9,634 nt of DNA, taken from an uncultured Prevotella sp. (GTDB taxonomy: Bacteria > Bacteroidota > Bacteroidia > Bacteroidales > Bacteroidaceae). Made by a program: the position numbers and the translations under genes. The stretch spans positions 1 through 9,634 of the forward strand of contig CALIZL010000008.1 in NCBI GenBank assembly GCA_938028745.1, written 5' to 3'. The first letter of the stretch is position 1. Each line of letters opens with the position of its first letter. Positions 1-5,961 of this stretch are shown piece after piece. The notes below the pieces were generated by a model. The model was not told the origin of the DNA. It did no database searches and was given only the letters and a program-made list of their open reading frames with translations.

Positions 1-215
1 GGGTTTTTATGTAAAGGTACAAATAATATATTACACTGACAAACAATTAGTTAGACATTTACTGAATATCCCTATTTATAACCGCATATCCCTTTCCCGC
101 CATTCGTTTATTGCGATAATATTTTCTCACGAAATAAACTTATCCGAATTAATTCGTTCACGCTTGAGGATACTGTCTCGGTTTGATTTTGTAATTTCTT
201 CTATCCCAAGATGTT
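1..215. other. gene-free stretch after the last immunity gene
   Basis: AT-rich sequence with no open frame of note on either strand and no Rhs or toxin-tail wording. It lies downstream of the last immunity gene of the array, so the array appears to end here. No GC-rich stem followed by a T-run is visible. The only notable items are a 12-base palindrome at 145-156 and a weak promoter-like sequence at 20-47 on the minus strand. Confidence 0.6.
20..47 (-). promoter_or_regulatory. possible Bacteroidota-type promoter reading out of the window
   Basis: On the minus strand the sequence reads TATTATTTGTACCTTTACA, which resembles the Bacteroidota -7 region (consensus TAnnTTTG) and the TTTGTACCTTT wording often seen at start sites in this phylum. 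A TTG-containing stretch about 16 bases upstream could be the -33 element, but the spacing is shorter than usual and the -7 match has one extra base. It would drive a gene beyond the left edge, separate from the Rhs array. This is a weak call. Confidence 0.27.
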
Positions 216-824
216 TTAGGAATTATTCTCTCTTGCGATTAACCATAACTTTACACCACTTTTTCTTGAAACAAATATCGAATCTATTTTTCGACCATTG
301 TTTTTAAACTCTTGATAGTACCTATCATAATAATAGCGGTATTCTTTGGGAAGGGTGTATTTTCTAAAAAGTGTATCCCAGGAAATTTCTTCTTTCGTAT
401 AGTAGTTATACATTTTACTACATATGTTTATTCGATAGGCCATCTCCATACTAATTGCAATAGGATTCCCGTCAATATCCACCGCTAGCGGGTTAAACTG
501 CGTTAAAAACACTATTCCATTTTTTGTTTTAAGGTACACTTCCGGGACACCCTTTATTTTGGCTCTTATTTTCTTCCTGTTTTCTATAAAGTTCTTTATT
601 GAATAATAATCCCTATTGTCAACAAACAACGTATCGAGAACAGGTACTTTAGCCGACATCATAATTAATTCTTTAGCACTAACTATTTTAGAACTGTATA
701 TGGGTCTAAAGAAAACAACGATAGAATCTTTAAATTTTGTTTCCCCTCTAGGTTTACTGGTGCAGCCAATATTTACAACAATCCCTAATACCCATAGAAA
801 TAACAGCAAAACGTTTCTTTTCAT
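216..824 (-). CDS. orphan immunity lipoprotein of an Rhs toxin module
   Basis: A 202-residue protein. The N-terminus is a lipoprotein signal: MKRN, a hydrophobic stretch of about 15 residues, then N-I-G-C with Cys21 as the likely lipidated residue. The -3 position is not the usual Leu, which Bacteroidota often tolerate. The mature part is rich in Tyr, Lys and Ile (for example a YRYYYDRYY stretch near residue 163) and matches no family I recognise. The role is inferred from context: its ATG overlaps by four bases (ATGA) the stop of a Lys-ended toxin-tail remnant, the usual arrangement of toxin and immunity gene in this window. It would sit in the envelope and protect against a toxin now lost apart from its tail. 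It is the last gene of the array. Confidence 0.72.
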   Translation of the reverse strand: MKRNVLLLFLWVLGIVVNIGCTSKPRGETKFKDSIVVFFRPIYSSKIVSAKELIMMSAKVPVLDTLFVDNRDYYSIKNFIENRKKIRAKIKGVPEVYLKTKNGIVFLTQFNPLAVDIDGNPIAISMEMAYRINICSKMYNYYTKEEISWDTLFRKYTLPKEYRYYYDRYYQEFKNNGRKIDSIFVSRKSGVKLWLIARENNS

Positions 825-919
825 TTCTTCTTGCTTTTAGTTGAAGTTGGCCCTTCTGTTGTAAATGTAGTCATCTTGGCTTTCTCCCCATTATGTGCCA
901 TTGGAAACCTGCTTTCAAC
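821..919 (-). pseudogene. C-terminal stub of a lost Rhs toxin (about 32 codons)
   Basis: Read on the minus strand, this frame begins after a TAA at 920-922 and encodes about 32 codons. It starts VESRFPMAHNGEKAK and ends in a Ser/Thr/Lys-rich tail closing with SKSKKK-type wording (TKSKKK), then TGA. The TGA overlaps the ATG of the downstream lipoprotein gene. There is no start codon or Rhs sequence in front. The tail composition and the ATGA overlap match the intact toxin/immunity joint at 3313-3316. I infer that this is the 3' end of the cognate toxin, retained when the rest was deleted. The toxin type cannot be told. Confidence 0.55.
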
Positions 920-1132
920 TTATAAAGTATGTACAGAATAACCTCAAATAGCCCTCCTTCGGGATATACTCACGTTTTGCCACAGCAAATGGGGCGTAAA
1001 TTCAAATGTTATTGTAAAATTGTTCAATACTTCGTATATGTGAGGAGTGTTTACATTGTGTTGGCATCACAAAGATAACACCTCCTCCCAATTTATAGGA
1101 ACATTAGAAGTAAAGACAGTTTCAATATGCGC
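920..1132. other. intergenic stretch between two modules
   Basis: No open frame that reads as protein on either strand. The stretch separates the immunity gene ending at 1133 from the toxin stub beginning at 919. It is the longest gene-free gap inside the array and contains the compound inverted repeat at 1042-1087. No T-run follows that stem on the minus strand. Confidence 0.55.
1042..1087. repeat. compound inverted repeat / hairpin
   Basis: On the plus strand GAGGAGTGTT (1042-1051) pairs with AACACCTCCTC (1077-1087) with one bulged base. Inside, TTGTG (1056-1060) pairs with CACAA (1068-1072) around a 7-base loop, and symmetrical 4-base internal loops separate the two stems. It sits just downstream of the immunity gene ending at 1133. 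It lacks a T-run, so it is not a classical intrinsic terminator. It could be a 3'-end RNA structure or a recombination remnant. Confidence 0.45.
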
Positions 1133-1708
1133 TTATTTAAATCTATTTACATTTTTAGTATCTTTAGATATTTCTTCAGACAAACGATTGATTAGGTAAA
1201 TCCATAAGGCTTGATTTATTGGTAGTGGTATAGTTAATGCAGAAAGACAATATTCACCAAATCGTTTTCCATTAGCATCTTTCATCACGAAGTAAGATGG
1301 CCTCCCTGAAGCAGTTCTTGTTTCTAGGCATTGGGACACGTTTTTATAATAGGTAGGCTCAAATATAGGGCCAGCTTGCAATAATTGTTTCTCATATTTC
1401 TTTTGCTTCGCTGTTTTTGTCCTTTCCGCCAACACATACAATACTCGTATTTCGCCAAGGCTGTCTAACGCTATATAATATTCTTTATTATGGGGAGAAG
1501 CTTTAATTATCAGATAAAAATAGCAATCTTCCAAAGAGTATAATATCTTAGGAACATTTTCCCTAAACAGTTCTAAAAGTCTATCCGCTTTATTTCTACT
1601 ACACAAAAGGGACTCCATAGATCCTGTCCCGTACTGATTTTCACATTGGGCATTGCAATAGGAAATAGAGACTAACAGCACAATTGTCAGGCATATTTTT
1701 TGTGTCAT
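1133..1708 (-). CDS. exported Cys-rich immunity protein for the HExxGH toxin at 1711-2772
   Basis: A 191-residue protein with a signal peptide (MTQK, hydrophobic core, SYCNA/Q cleavage region near residue 20). The mature part contains several cysteines (C-E-N-Q, L-L-C-S, E-D-C-Y, S-Q-C-L, E-Y-C-L), which fits disulfide formation in an oxidising envelope compartment. No named family is recognised. The ATG lies 2 bases after the toxin stop, so translation is probably coupled. The toxin in front has an in-frame stop, yet this gene is intact, as expected if immunity is still selected. Its C-terminal part (YFVMKDANGK, then LTIPLPINQALWIYLINRL) weakly resembles the end of the immunity protein at 7627-8187, whose partner toxin is also of the HExxGH type. 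I infer distant homology. Confidence 0.75.
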   Translation of the reverse strand: MTQKICLTIVLLVSISYCNAQCENQYGTGSMESLLCSRNKADRLLELFRENVPKILYSLEDCYFYLIIKASPHNKEYYIALDSLGEIRVLYVLAERTKTAKQKKYEKQLLQAGPIFEPTYYKNVSQCLETRTASGRPSYFVMKDANGKRFGEYCLSALTIPLPINQALWIYLINRLSEEISKDTKNVNRFK

Positions 1709-1710
1709 AG

Positions 1711-2772
1711 TTATTTTGTTAATGGAAAATTTTGTGGATCTTTAATTTGCCCTTCTTTGTAGCCAGAATGAACGCTCCCATCATGTTGTGGCATCTTAAG
1801 AAGTCTTCGTATCAAATTATCTGTACGGATAGCATTGTTATTGTTGTCGCTACTATACAAGCCGTTGGCAGAGGGGATGCCATGTCCAAATAATTCATGT
1901 CCGGATGTGACGGGTCTCAAATTACCAGTAGCCTTTGAACTAACGAAAGAATGAGAACCATCAGCAGTTGAGACATTGAACCCTTCTTTCCCTAGTCCTT
2001 CTACTAGTGAAACACGCAGGACACCATTTGGCGTTAAGCCATCACCAAGTCCAGGACCAAGAGAATTCATGTAATTTCTAAAAGCAGTGGCTCATTCTTC
2101 TGACGTGAATCCCCCTGTCATATTTTCTATAGTATGGATTTTGTCAGAGTTAATTGTATTCACAACTAAACCAATATATGTCTTCTCGTCTATCGTAAGC
2201 GAAACCCTTTCTAAAGTAGTTTCTAGTGCTGTAGCATCAATGTTGGTGAAAGTTTTTCCTTTGACTTTGATTAACTCTCTTACCTTTCCAAATTTTTCAT
2301 CAAACAATACGCCATGTATATCCTCTCGAAAAGTCTGTGCATCATGACGAGTAACTCCTTTTATCTTACGACCATCGGTGTCGGTCAATTTGATGGAATT
2401 CCCCGCACAATAAACATCCCCTCCTATGTTAGGATAATTTTCCGCCAACGGATCCACCCCATACCAAAGACTAGTCACTGGATTTATATACCTCGCCCTA
2501 TAGTAATATAGTCCTGTTTCTTGGTCGAACTCCTTGCCATTGAACTTGTACGGCATCTCCTCACTACTGCTGTGTTCATCCACAAGTAGTTCGCCGTATG
2601 GCAGGTAAGCATCGTAAGTATAATGCTCATGCCCTATCTGCGTGGGAGCGGTGGGGTGGTCAGCATCGTCGTATTCGTAAGTCAGCGCGTAGCTGCCCAC
2701 CAACGTATCCGAGTTCGTTCGAAGTATTTCGTACAATAATCTAGATACGTTTTTACTTCTCTTGTAGTACAA
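1711..2772 (-). pseudogene. truncated Rhs core with HExxGH metallopeptidase-like toxin tip, interrupted by TGA
   Basis: The frame opens around 2772 (first usable codon TTG), just inside the end of the preceding immunity gene. Recognisable Rhs sequence starts near 2745 with YEILRTNSDTL and a YD repeat (LTYEYDDADHP). This runs directly into the core: YLPYGELLVDEH, PYKFNGKEFD, GLYYYRARY, WYGVDPLAE, then DTDGRK where DPDGRK is usual. The toxin tip follows. A TGA at 2092-2094 stops the frame, but the same frame continues to 1711 with the catalytic part: GHELFGHG (His, Glu and second His coded by 1882-1899), then AIRTDNLIRR, ending PLTK. The tip aligns with the intact tip at 8187-9634 before and after the stop, so I read it as one gene with a nonsense mutation. 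Rhs sequence between the YD repeat and the core has been lost. Confidence 0.8.
2438..2612. repeat. Rhs-core direct repeat, copy 1
   Basis: About 175 bases encoding the Rhs core (YLPYGELL to the DPLAE region). They are closely matched by 8948-9122 in the same orientation without visible length difference. The differences are mostly at codon third positions. This is the homology that could drive recombination between the intact Rhs gene and the displaced tip. Beyond both ends the two copies diverge. Confidence 0.85.
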
Positions 2773-3316
2773 TTCGTTTCTTTTTGTAATTAGAAATCGC
2801 TATTGGAACAATTATTTCATCAACGTATGTGGAATCTAATATACTCATTGAGCTTTGTACATTATGCCAAAATTTATCTTTGTTTGTCGCTAAGAAAACA
2901 CCCCGGATACTGCAACTATAATAGTATACCCTTTCACCAGTAGCAAGAAGAATACTTCCTTTGTTCTTTAGTCTATTAAACTCACAATTAAACTCATTTA
3001 TAAACAACGAACAATCGTCAAATACCTCCTGGCTACACCCAAAAACTGTTTCATAACATTTTGCATATGCACTGTTAGAAACGGGAACGTATGGGGCTAA
3101 GGAATAAATACTTTTAATAAATAAATGCATATTATCCAAATTAATTGCGAGCGTGTCTTGTTTAAAAGCCGCAGCAAAAACAAGTGGATGAACATCATTC
3201 CCCACCCTTACGAACTCAACATATGTATACTCTCCTGCACATAAAGAATCGTCTTGCTTGCGTGCATGACAATATCCTACATTCAAGATAAATAATAGCG
3301 TGAAAACAAATTTCAT
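2753..3316 (-). CDS. exported Cys-rich immunity protein for the metzincin-like toxin
   Basis: A 187-residue protein with an N-terminal signal peptide (MKFVFTLLFILNVGYCHA, cleavage probably after HA at about residue 18). The mature part has about six cysteines (S-L-C-A, A-K-C-Y, F-G-C-S, D-D-C-S, F-N-C-E, Y-S-C-S), suggesting an oxidised periplasmic or surface protein. The family is not recognised. The ATG overlaps the toxin stop by four bases (ATGA), so translation is tightly coupled and the pairing with the upstream metalloprotease is firm by context. Its 3' end overlaps the opening of the next Rhs remnant, whose joint lies immediately after this gene's stop, marking where the next module was joined. 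Confidence 0.77.
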   Translation of the reverse strand: MKFVFTLLFILNVGYCHARKQDDSLCAGEYTYVEFVRVGNDVHPLVFAAAFKQDTLAINLDNMHLFIKSIYSLAPYVPVSNSAYAKCYETVFGCSQEVFDDCSLFINEFNCEFNRLKNKGSILLATGERVYYYSCSIRGVFLATNKDKFWHNVQSSMSILDSTYVDEIIVPIAISNYKKKRIVLQEK

Positions 3317-3759
3317 TTTTTCTTTTTTATTGTTGGTAAAAATGGAGTTGTCATAAGCTCCAAAGCATCTTTGGAACTAGGTTTACTTGGAGGGTACGTC
3401 ATAATTCCTTGAGTACCGCCAGAACCTTTTGGATGAGAAAATCCGAATATATGGAATATTTCATGAATTCTATTTCTTTTCGTATCTTCATCTACATTCA
3501 TAACGATATTCTTGTTGTTATCAGTCACTCCTCCTACACGACTGGTACTGCCTTCTTCAAGTTCTACTGGTTGAAAGTTTAAGGTCCGATTTGTATATTG
3601 ATTACCTTTCTGAATCGTATTCCCTATATGCTGTCCTTCATATACATCAGCTTCTGCCGCAAATTCTGCTTGATAGGTCATTCCCCCGTCAGAAAAAGAC
3701 AAATCGAATAAAACCTTATATCCTTTATATTCCCCAGAGGGGATAAATTGGCAAAACGT
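3313..3759 (-). CDS. orphan metzincin-type zinc metalloprotease toxin domain, lacking its Rhs carrier
   Basis: An open frame of 148 codons running directly from the TAG of the preceding gene, in the same frame. It has no ATG or GTG near its 5' end; the first plausible start is TTG at 3702 (129 residues). A full metzincin signature, HEIFHIFGFSH, is coded by 3433-3465 and followed eleven residues later by G-I-M-T-Y, a good Met-turn. Upstream, alternating segments (GYKVLFDLSF, LNFQPVEL, NIVMNVDED) could be the beta strands of the catalytic fold. The C-terminus is Lys-rich (TIKKKK) and its TGA overlaps the immunity ATG. No Rhs core is attached, so it is a displaced tip. By family knowledge it would be a zinc endopeptidase; the exported immunity partner suggests an envelope target. 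It could act as a donor cassette. Whether it is translated is unclear. Confidence 0.78.
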   Translation of the reverse strand, partial: TFCQFIPSGEYKGYKVLFDLSFSDGGMTYQAEFAAEADVYEGQHIGNTIQKGNQYTNRTLNFQPVELEEGSTSRVGGVTDNNKNIVMNVDEDTKRNRIHEIFHIFGFSHPKGSGGTQGIMTYPPSKPSSKDALELMTTPFLPTIKKKK

Positions 3760-4377
3760 CTAAAAACAAAAAAAGATAAAACTACCAAAATCAGTTCCTC
3801 CATATGGATACAGAATCTCGAGATTGTTTGAATACAGCTTAAGTTTTTCTAATGCAATTTTTGTGTGTCGTATGTATCCATATCTATCATATTCTACGAA
3901 TAAAGCCTTGTTCAAAGCATCTTTCAATTGTTCTTTATCAATAAATTCAGTTGAACAGACAAGTAGATTTTGCGTTTCATATGTTTGCGAGAAAAGAAAT
4001 TTAATAATACGTGTAACTTCTTTTTCCCCTTGAATCCTTAGGATACCTACAAATACGATGTAAGCGTTATCTATCGAAATGTGAGATATTGTAATATCAT
4101 TTTCAAATTTGTATGAATCAAAATCAAAGCGAAAGGTCTTTCTAAGAAGAGGGGTATCTCTCATCGCTTTGGAATATGTTATTATAGCAATATCTTTTAT
4201 ATCCCATTTTGATAAGAAACCGTAAAACTGGTTGGCGAAAGAAATATAATTTTCTTCTTTTGCATCCCCGATATAATCATAATCAATAACTTCTATTGCT
4301 TTTGCTTGCAATGATTGTATTTGGATAGGAATACTTAAATCTCCTGGCAAAGGATATATTTTTAGTGTATACAGCAT
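3760..4377 (-). CDS. orphan cytosolic immunity-type protein
   Basis: About 205 residues without signal peptide or membrane segment. I prefer the ATG at 4375-4377, whose A is the last base of the TGA ending the toxin tail in front (TGATG); a GTG lies one codon upstream. Composition is Ile, Lys, Tyr and Phe rich with alternating strand-like stretches (IIKFLFSQTYE, NAYIVFVGIL) and a helical part (DKEQLKDALNKALF). The family is not recognised. Immunity function is inferred from its position behind a toxin tail and an Rhs shard. Lack of a leader suggests that the lost toxin worked in the cytosol. The stop TAG is also the boundary with the metalloprotease fragment, which continues in the same frame, so the last residues (SFIFFCF) may have been altered by the joint. 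Confidence 0.66.
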   Translation of the reverse strand: MLYTLKIYPLPGDLSIPIQIQSLQAKAIEVIDYDYIGDAKEENYISFANQFYGFLSKWDIKDIAIITYSKAMRDTPLLRKTFRFDFDSYKFENDITISHISIDNAYIVFVGILRIQGEKEVTRIIKFLFSQTYETQNLLVCSTEFIDKEQLKDALNKALFVEYDRYGYIRHTKIALEKLKLYSNNLEILYPYGGTDFGSFIFFCF

Positions 4378-4457
4378 CACTTTTTCTTTTTTGGAATGTA
4401 AGGATAATGGTTATTCTCATTGGTTATACGAGGAGAACCTTTTCTTTGATGAATATT
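4377..4457 (-). pseudogene. C-terminal stub of a lost Rhs toxin (about 26 codons)
   Basis: Minus-strand codons read NIHQRKGSPRITNENN, then HYPYIPKKKK and TGA, overlapping the next ATG by one base. There is no start codon, and the frame differs from that of the Rhs shard that abuts it at about 4458. The basic, Pro/Asn-rich ending followed by a Lys run resembles other Rhs toxin ends in this window and would suit a nuclease C-terminus. That reading is a guess, supported only by the leaderless immunity protein behind it. Confidence 0.55.
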
Positions 4458-4458
4458 A

Positions 4459-4479
4459 TAAAGCGGTTCTTCGTCACGG
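4459..4479. repeat. 21-base exact direct repeat with the right edge of the window
   Basis: These 21 bases (starting TAAAGCGG and ending GTCACGG) recur identically at 9614-9634, in the same orientation and the same reading frame of Rhs (VTKNRF). The match is cut off by the window edge and may be longer. It marks the Rhs-derived end of the shard. Confidence 0.85.
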
Positions 4480-4525
4480 TGATAATTGGTGCGGGATAAA
4501 TGGTGTCATCTTCCATTTCGTGGAA

Positions 4526-4584
4526 CTTCAGTGCAAGCCGAGTGCAGAGCAAGCTCGCTCGTTTTTCCGAGGCGCAGCCTGAAG
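4526..4584. repeat. imperfect inverted repeat resembling a Bacteroidales dispersed intergenic element
   Basis: Outer arms CTTCAG (4526-4531) and CTGAAG (4579-4584) enclose GTGCAAGCCGAGTGCAGAGC, a central GAGCAAGCTC hairpin, then TTTTTCCGAGGCGCAGCC. From memory, Prevotella and Bacteroides genomes contain many intergenic copies of an element with this wording (GTGCAAnCCGAGTGCAGA ... GCCGAGGnGCAGCC), often just upstream of genes. I could not search to confirm this. Here it sits within the Rhs-derived shard instead of at a promoter. Confidence 0.5.
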
Positions 4585-4699
4585 TCGACGCAGTCAAAGT
4601 GATTCCCTGTGGAGCACTATTGATATACGTCTCGACCTCCGACATGTCCTCCACCAACGCGAGTCTGTCCGCACGGCTGTTTTTCGTTCCTAGTATCTC

Positions 4700-5227
4700 T
4701 TATTTTTTATTCTCAAAGACAACATTACTTTTAATGTAGGGTGTGAAAAAAGTATCTGGTCGTTCCATGATTATCATTTCGGAATTTGAGTAATAGATGA
4801 ACAGCCCATTGTGTAGGAAATTAAAAACAAGATCGTACATAACCACCCCATCTAACACTACACTGTCAGTAGGATTTGTATTTTTCCACATTGATGCATT
4901 ATTGTCGGTTTCATATAAAGAAGACAAGTTGGATATTATGTAGAGGCGGCAATTATTTATATCTAAATACGACGTGCTTTTTTCGGGGGTAAGAAGTCTT
5001 GGATAGCCAGGACCTAAAAAACAACCTGAAGTTTTTATTCCAGACATGGTTTGTTCCATAGCCTCAGTGAGAATGAATGTATTATACTGAGGATGACTAT
5101 CCATGTATGAAGTGACAAGACTGTAAACTTCTTCTTTCAATTGGGCATGCACACCTTCCTTTTTACTTGATTTATAACAAGAGCACAATAGGATGGATAA
5201 TAACATTACAGATAATATACTTCTCAT
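4700..5227 (-). CDS. immunity lipoprotein for the JAB-like toxin
   Basis: A 175-residue protein with a clear lipoprotein signal: MRS, a hydrophobic run, then L-C-S-C with Cys17 as the likely lipidated residue, followed by YKSSKKEG. The mature part starts with a predicted helix (HAQLKEEVYSLVTSYMDSH) and then mixed segments including a hydrophobic LVFNFLHNGLFIYYSN stretch. The family is not recognised. The ATG lies five bases after the toxin stop, so the pair was probably co-translated. Anchoring in the envelope implies that the toxin is met outside the cytoplasm. The gene is intact and ends just before the shard at 4458-4693. Confidence 0.76.
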   Translation of the reverse strand: MRSILSVMLLSILLCSCYKSSKKEGVHAQLKEEVYSLVTSYMDSHPQYNTFILTEAMEQTMSGIKTSGCFLGPGYPRLLTPEKSTSYLDINNCRLYIISNLSSLYETDNNASMWKNTNPTDSVVLDGVVMYDLVFNFLHNGLFIYYSNSEMIIMERPDTFFTPYIKSNVVFENKK

Positions 5228-5232
5228 TTAAT

Positions 5233-5961
5233 TTATTTTTTAGTAGGGGGATATCCTCTTAACCAAGATGATAGTGTTATCTTACGAGAAAGTAAATCTT
5301 TTCTGGTTCCAATGTAAATTGTTGAGAAGCCTGTCTTATTAAAATAAATAGCATCCACATTATTCTTATGTCCAATAGCAATCACAGGTAAAGCACCCAT
5401 CTTTACCGAGGTATCATAGTCTCCTGCTAAACGTGCAAGGCTCTCACTTAGAATTGGCTTATAGTTACTACTCCTATCTTGATGGGTGTGAATTTGCCCT
5501 ATAATTTTCCATCGCTCATTTTTATATGTTATCATCTCATACTTCGCCCCCTTCGCCTCACCGTTCGCCCTTATCAGGCGGTTAAGGTCGTCGTAGGCGT
5601 AAGTGTGGTTGAAAGCACCGCCGAGTTTCGCCTTACCGCTATTGCCACTAGCGGCCTGTGTCGGGTCTACTGCATTGACAATGCCTAAGATATTGTCCAC
5701 AGCATCGTATCGGTACTTGTTTTCCATCACATCCCTACCGTCCGCCGAAAGGTTCATCGCCTGCAGACGTTCACGTTGCTTGTCGTAGGTGTAGGTTGTC
5801 TCCGTGCCGTTACCCAGCTTGGTATAGACGGTATGCCCGTCCTTGTCATAACCTATCCTGTCAACAATAACGTTCTCACGCCCCTGTTTATTGCCCGAAA
5901 GGCGAACTATTTGCCCTGCCGCATTGTAATGATAGGTAACCACCTCACCGCGTGGGGTAAG
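5233..5961 (-). pseudogene. Rhs YD-repeat fragment fused directly to a JAB/JAMM-like toxin tip
   Basis: The frame follows directly after the TAA of the preceding immunity gene and has no native start; GTG at 5943 is the first candidate (236 residues). About four YD repeats are visible: YHYNAAGQIVRLSG, YTYDKQRERLQAM, YRYDAVDNILGIVN and YAYDDLNRLIRANG. At KYEM the Rhs sequence stops and a toxin segment begins. It reads ITYKNERWKIIGQIHTHQD, then GDYDTS and PVIAIGHKNN. The HTH pair (about residues 152 and 154 from the GTG) followed by Asp near 175-177 is the arrangement of JAB/JAMM zinc peptidases, although the Ser and spacing are not canonical. The Rhs core and DPLAE/DPDG segment are absent, so self-cleavage and release as in normal Rhs proteins would not be expected. 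A peptidase-like toxin is likely; activity of this fusion is doubtful. Confidence 0.72.

Larger units (their letters stand above)
4458..4693 (-). pseudogene. Rhs shard plus unrecognised GC-richer fragment
   Basis: On the minus strand an open frame without a proper start reads through this region. Its end (ITVTKNRF, 4459-4484) is the same sequence and frame as the opening of the Rhs gene at the right edge of the window, where it continues TKHYFIGDKR; here it breaks off into the toxin tail at about 4458. The part upstream (LALVEDMSEVETYINSAP and on) is GC-richer than the flanking immunity genes. I do not recognise it; it may be more Rhs sequence or another displaced fragment. The frame also runs through the inverted repeat at 4526-4584, which argues that part of it is non-coding in origin. 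Confidence 0.55.

Noticed and set aside
145..156. Perfect 12-base palindrome CGAATTAATTCG
   Set aside because: Short, AT-rich and isolated; such palindromes are expected by chance and it has no partner site nearby.
616..840. Plus-strand frame of 74 codons opposite the last lipoprotein
   Set aside because: Antisense of a convincing lipoprotein signal sequence; no protein-like features of its own.
2092..2094. Programmed recoding or selenocysteine at the in-frame TGA
   Set aside because: Other genes in the window end normally in TGA (for example 3313-3315), no hairpin is evident directly after it, and the surrounding remnant is already headless, so a nonsense mutation is simpler.
2087..2347. 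Plus-strand frame of 86 codons across the TGA region
   Set aside because: Antisense of the toxin tip, which aligns with the live tip on the minus strand.
4391..4582. Plus-strand frame of 63 codons over the toxin stub and Rhs shard
   Set aside because: The minus-strand reading explains the bases through the VTKNRF match and the Lys-ended stub joined to the next start codon.
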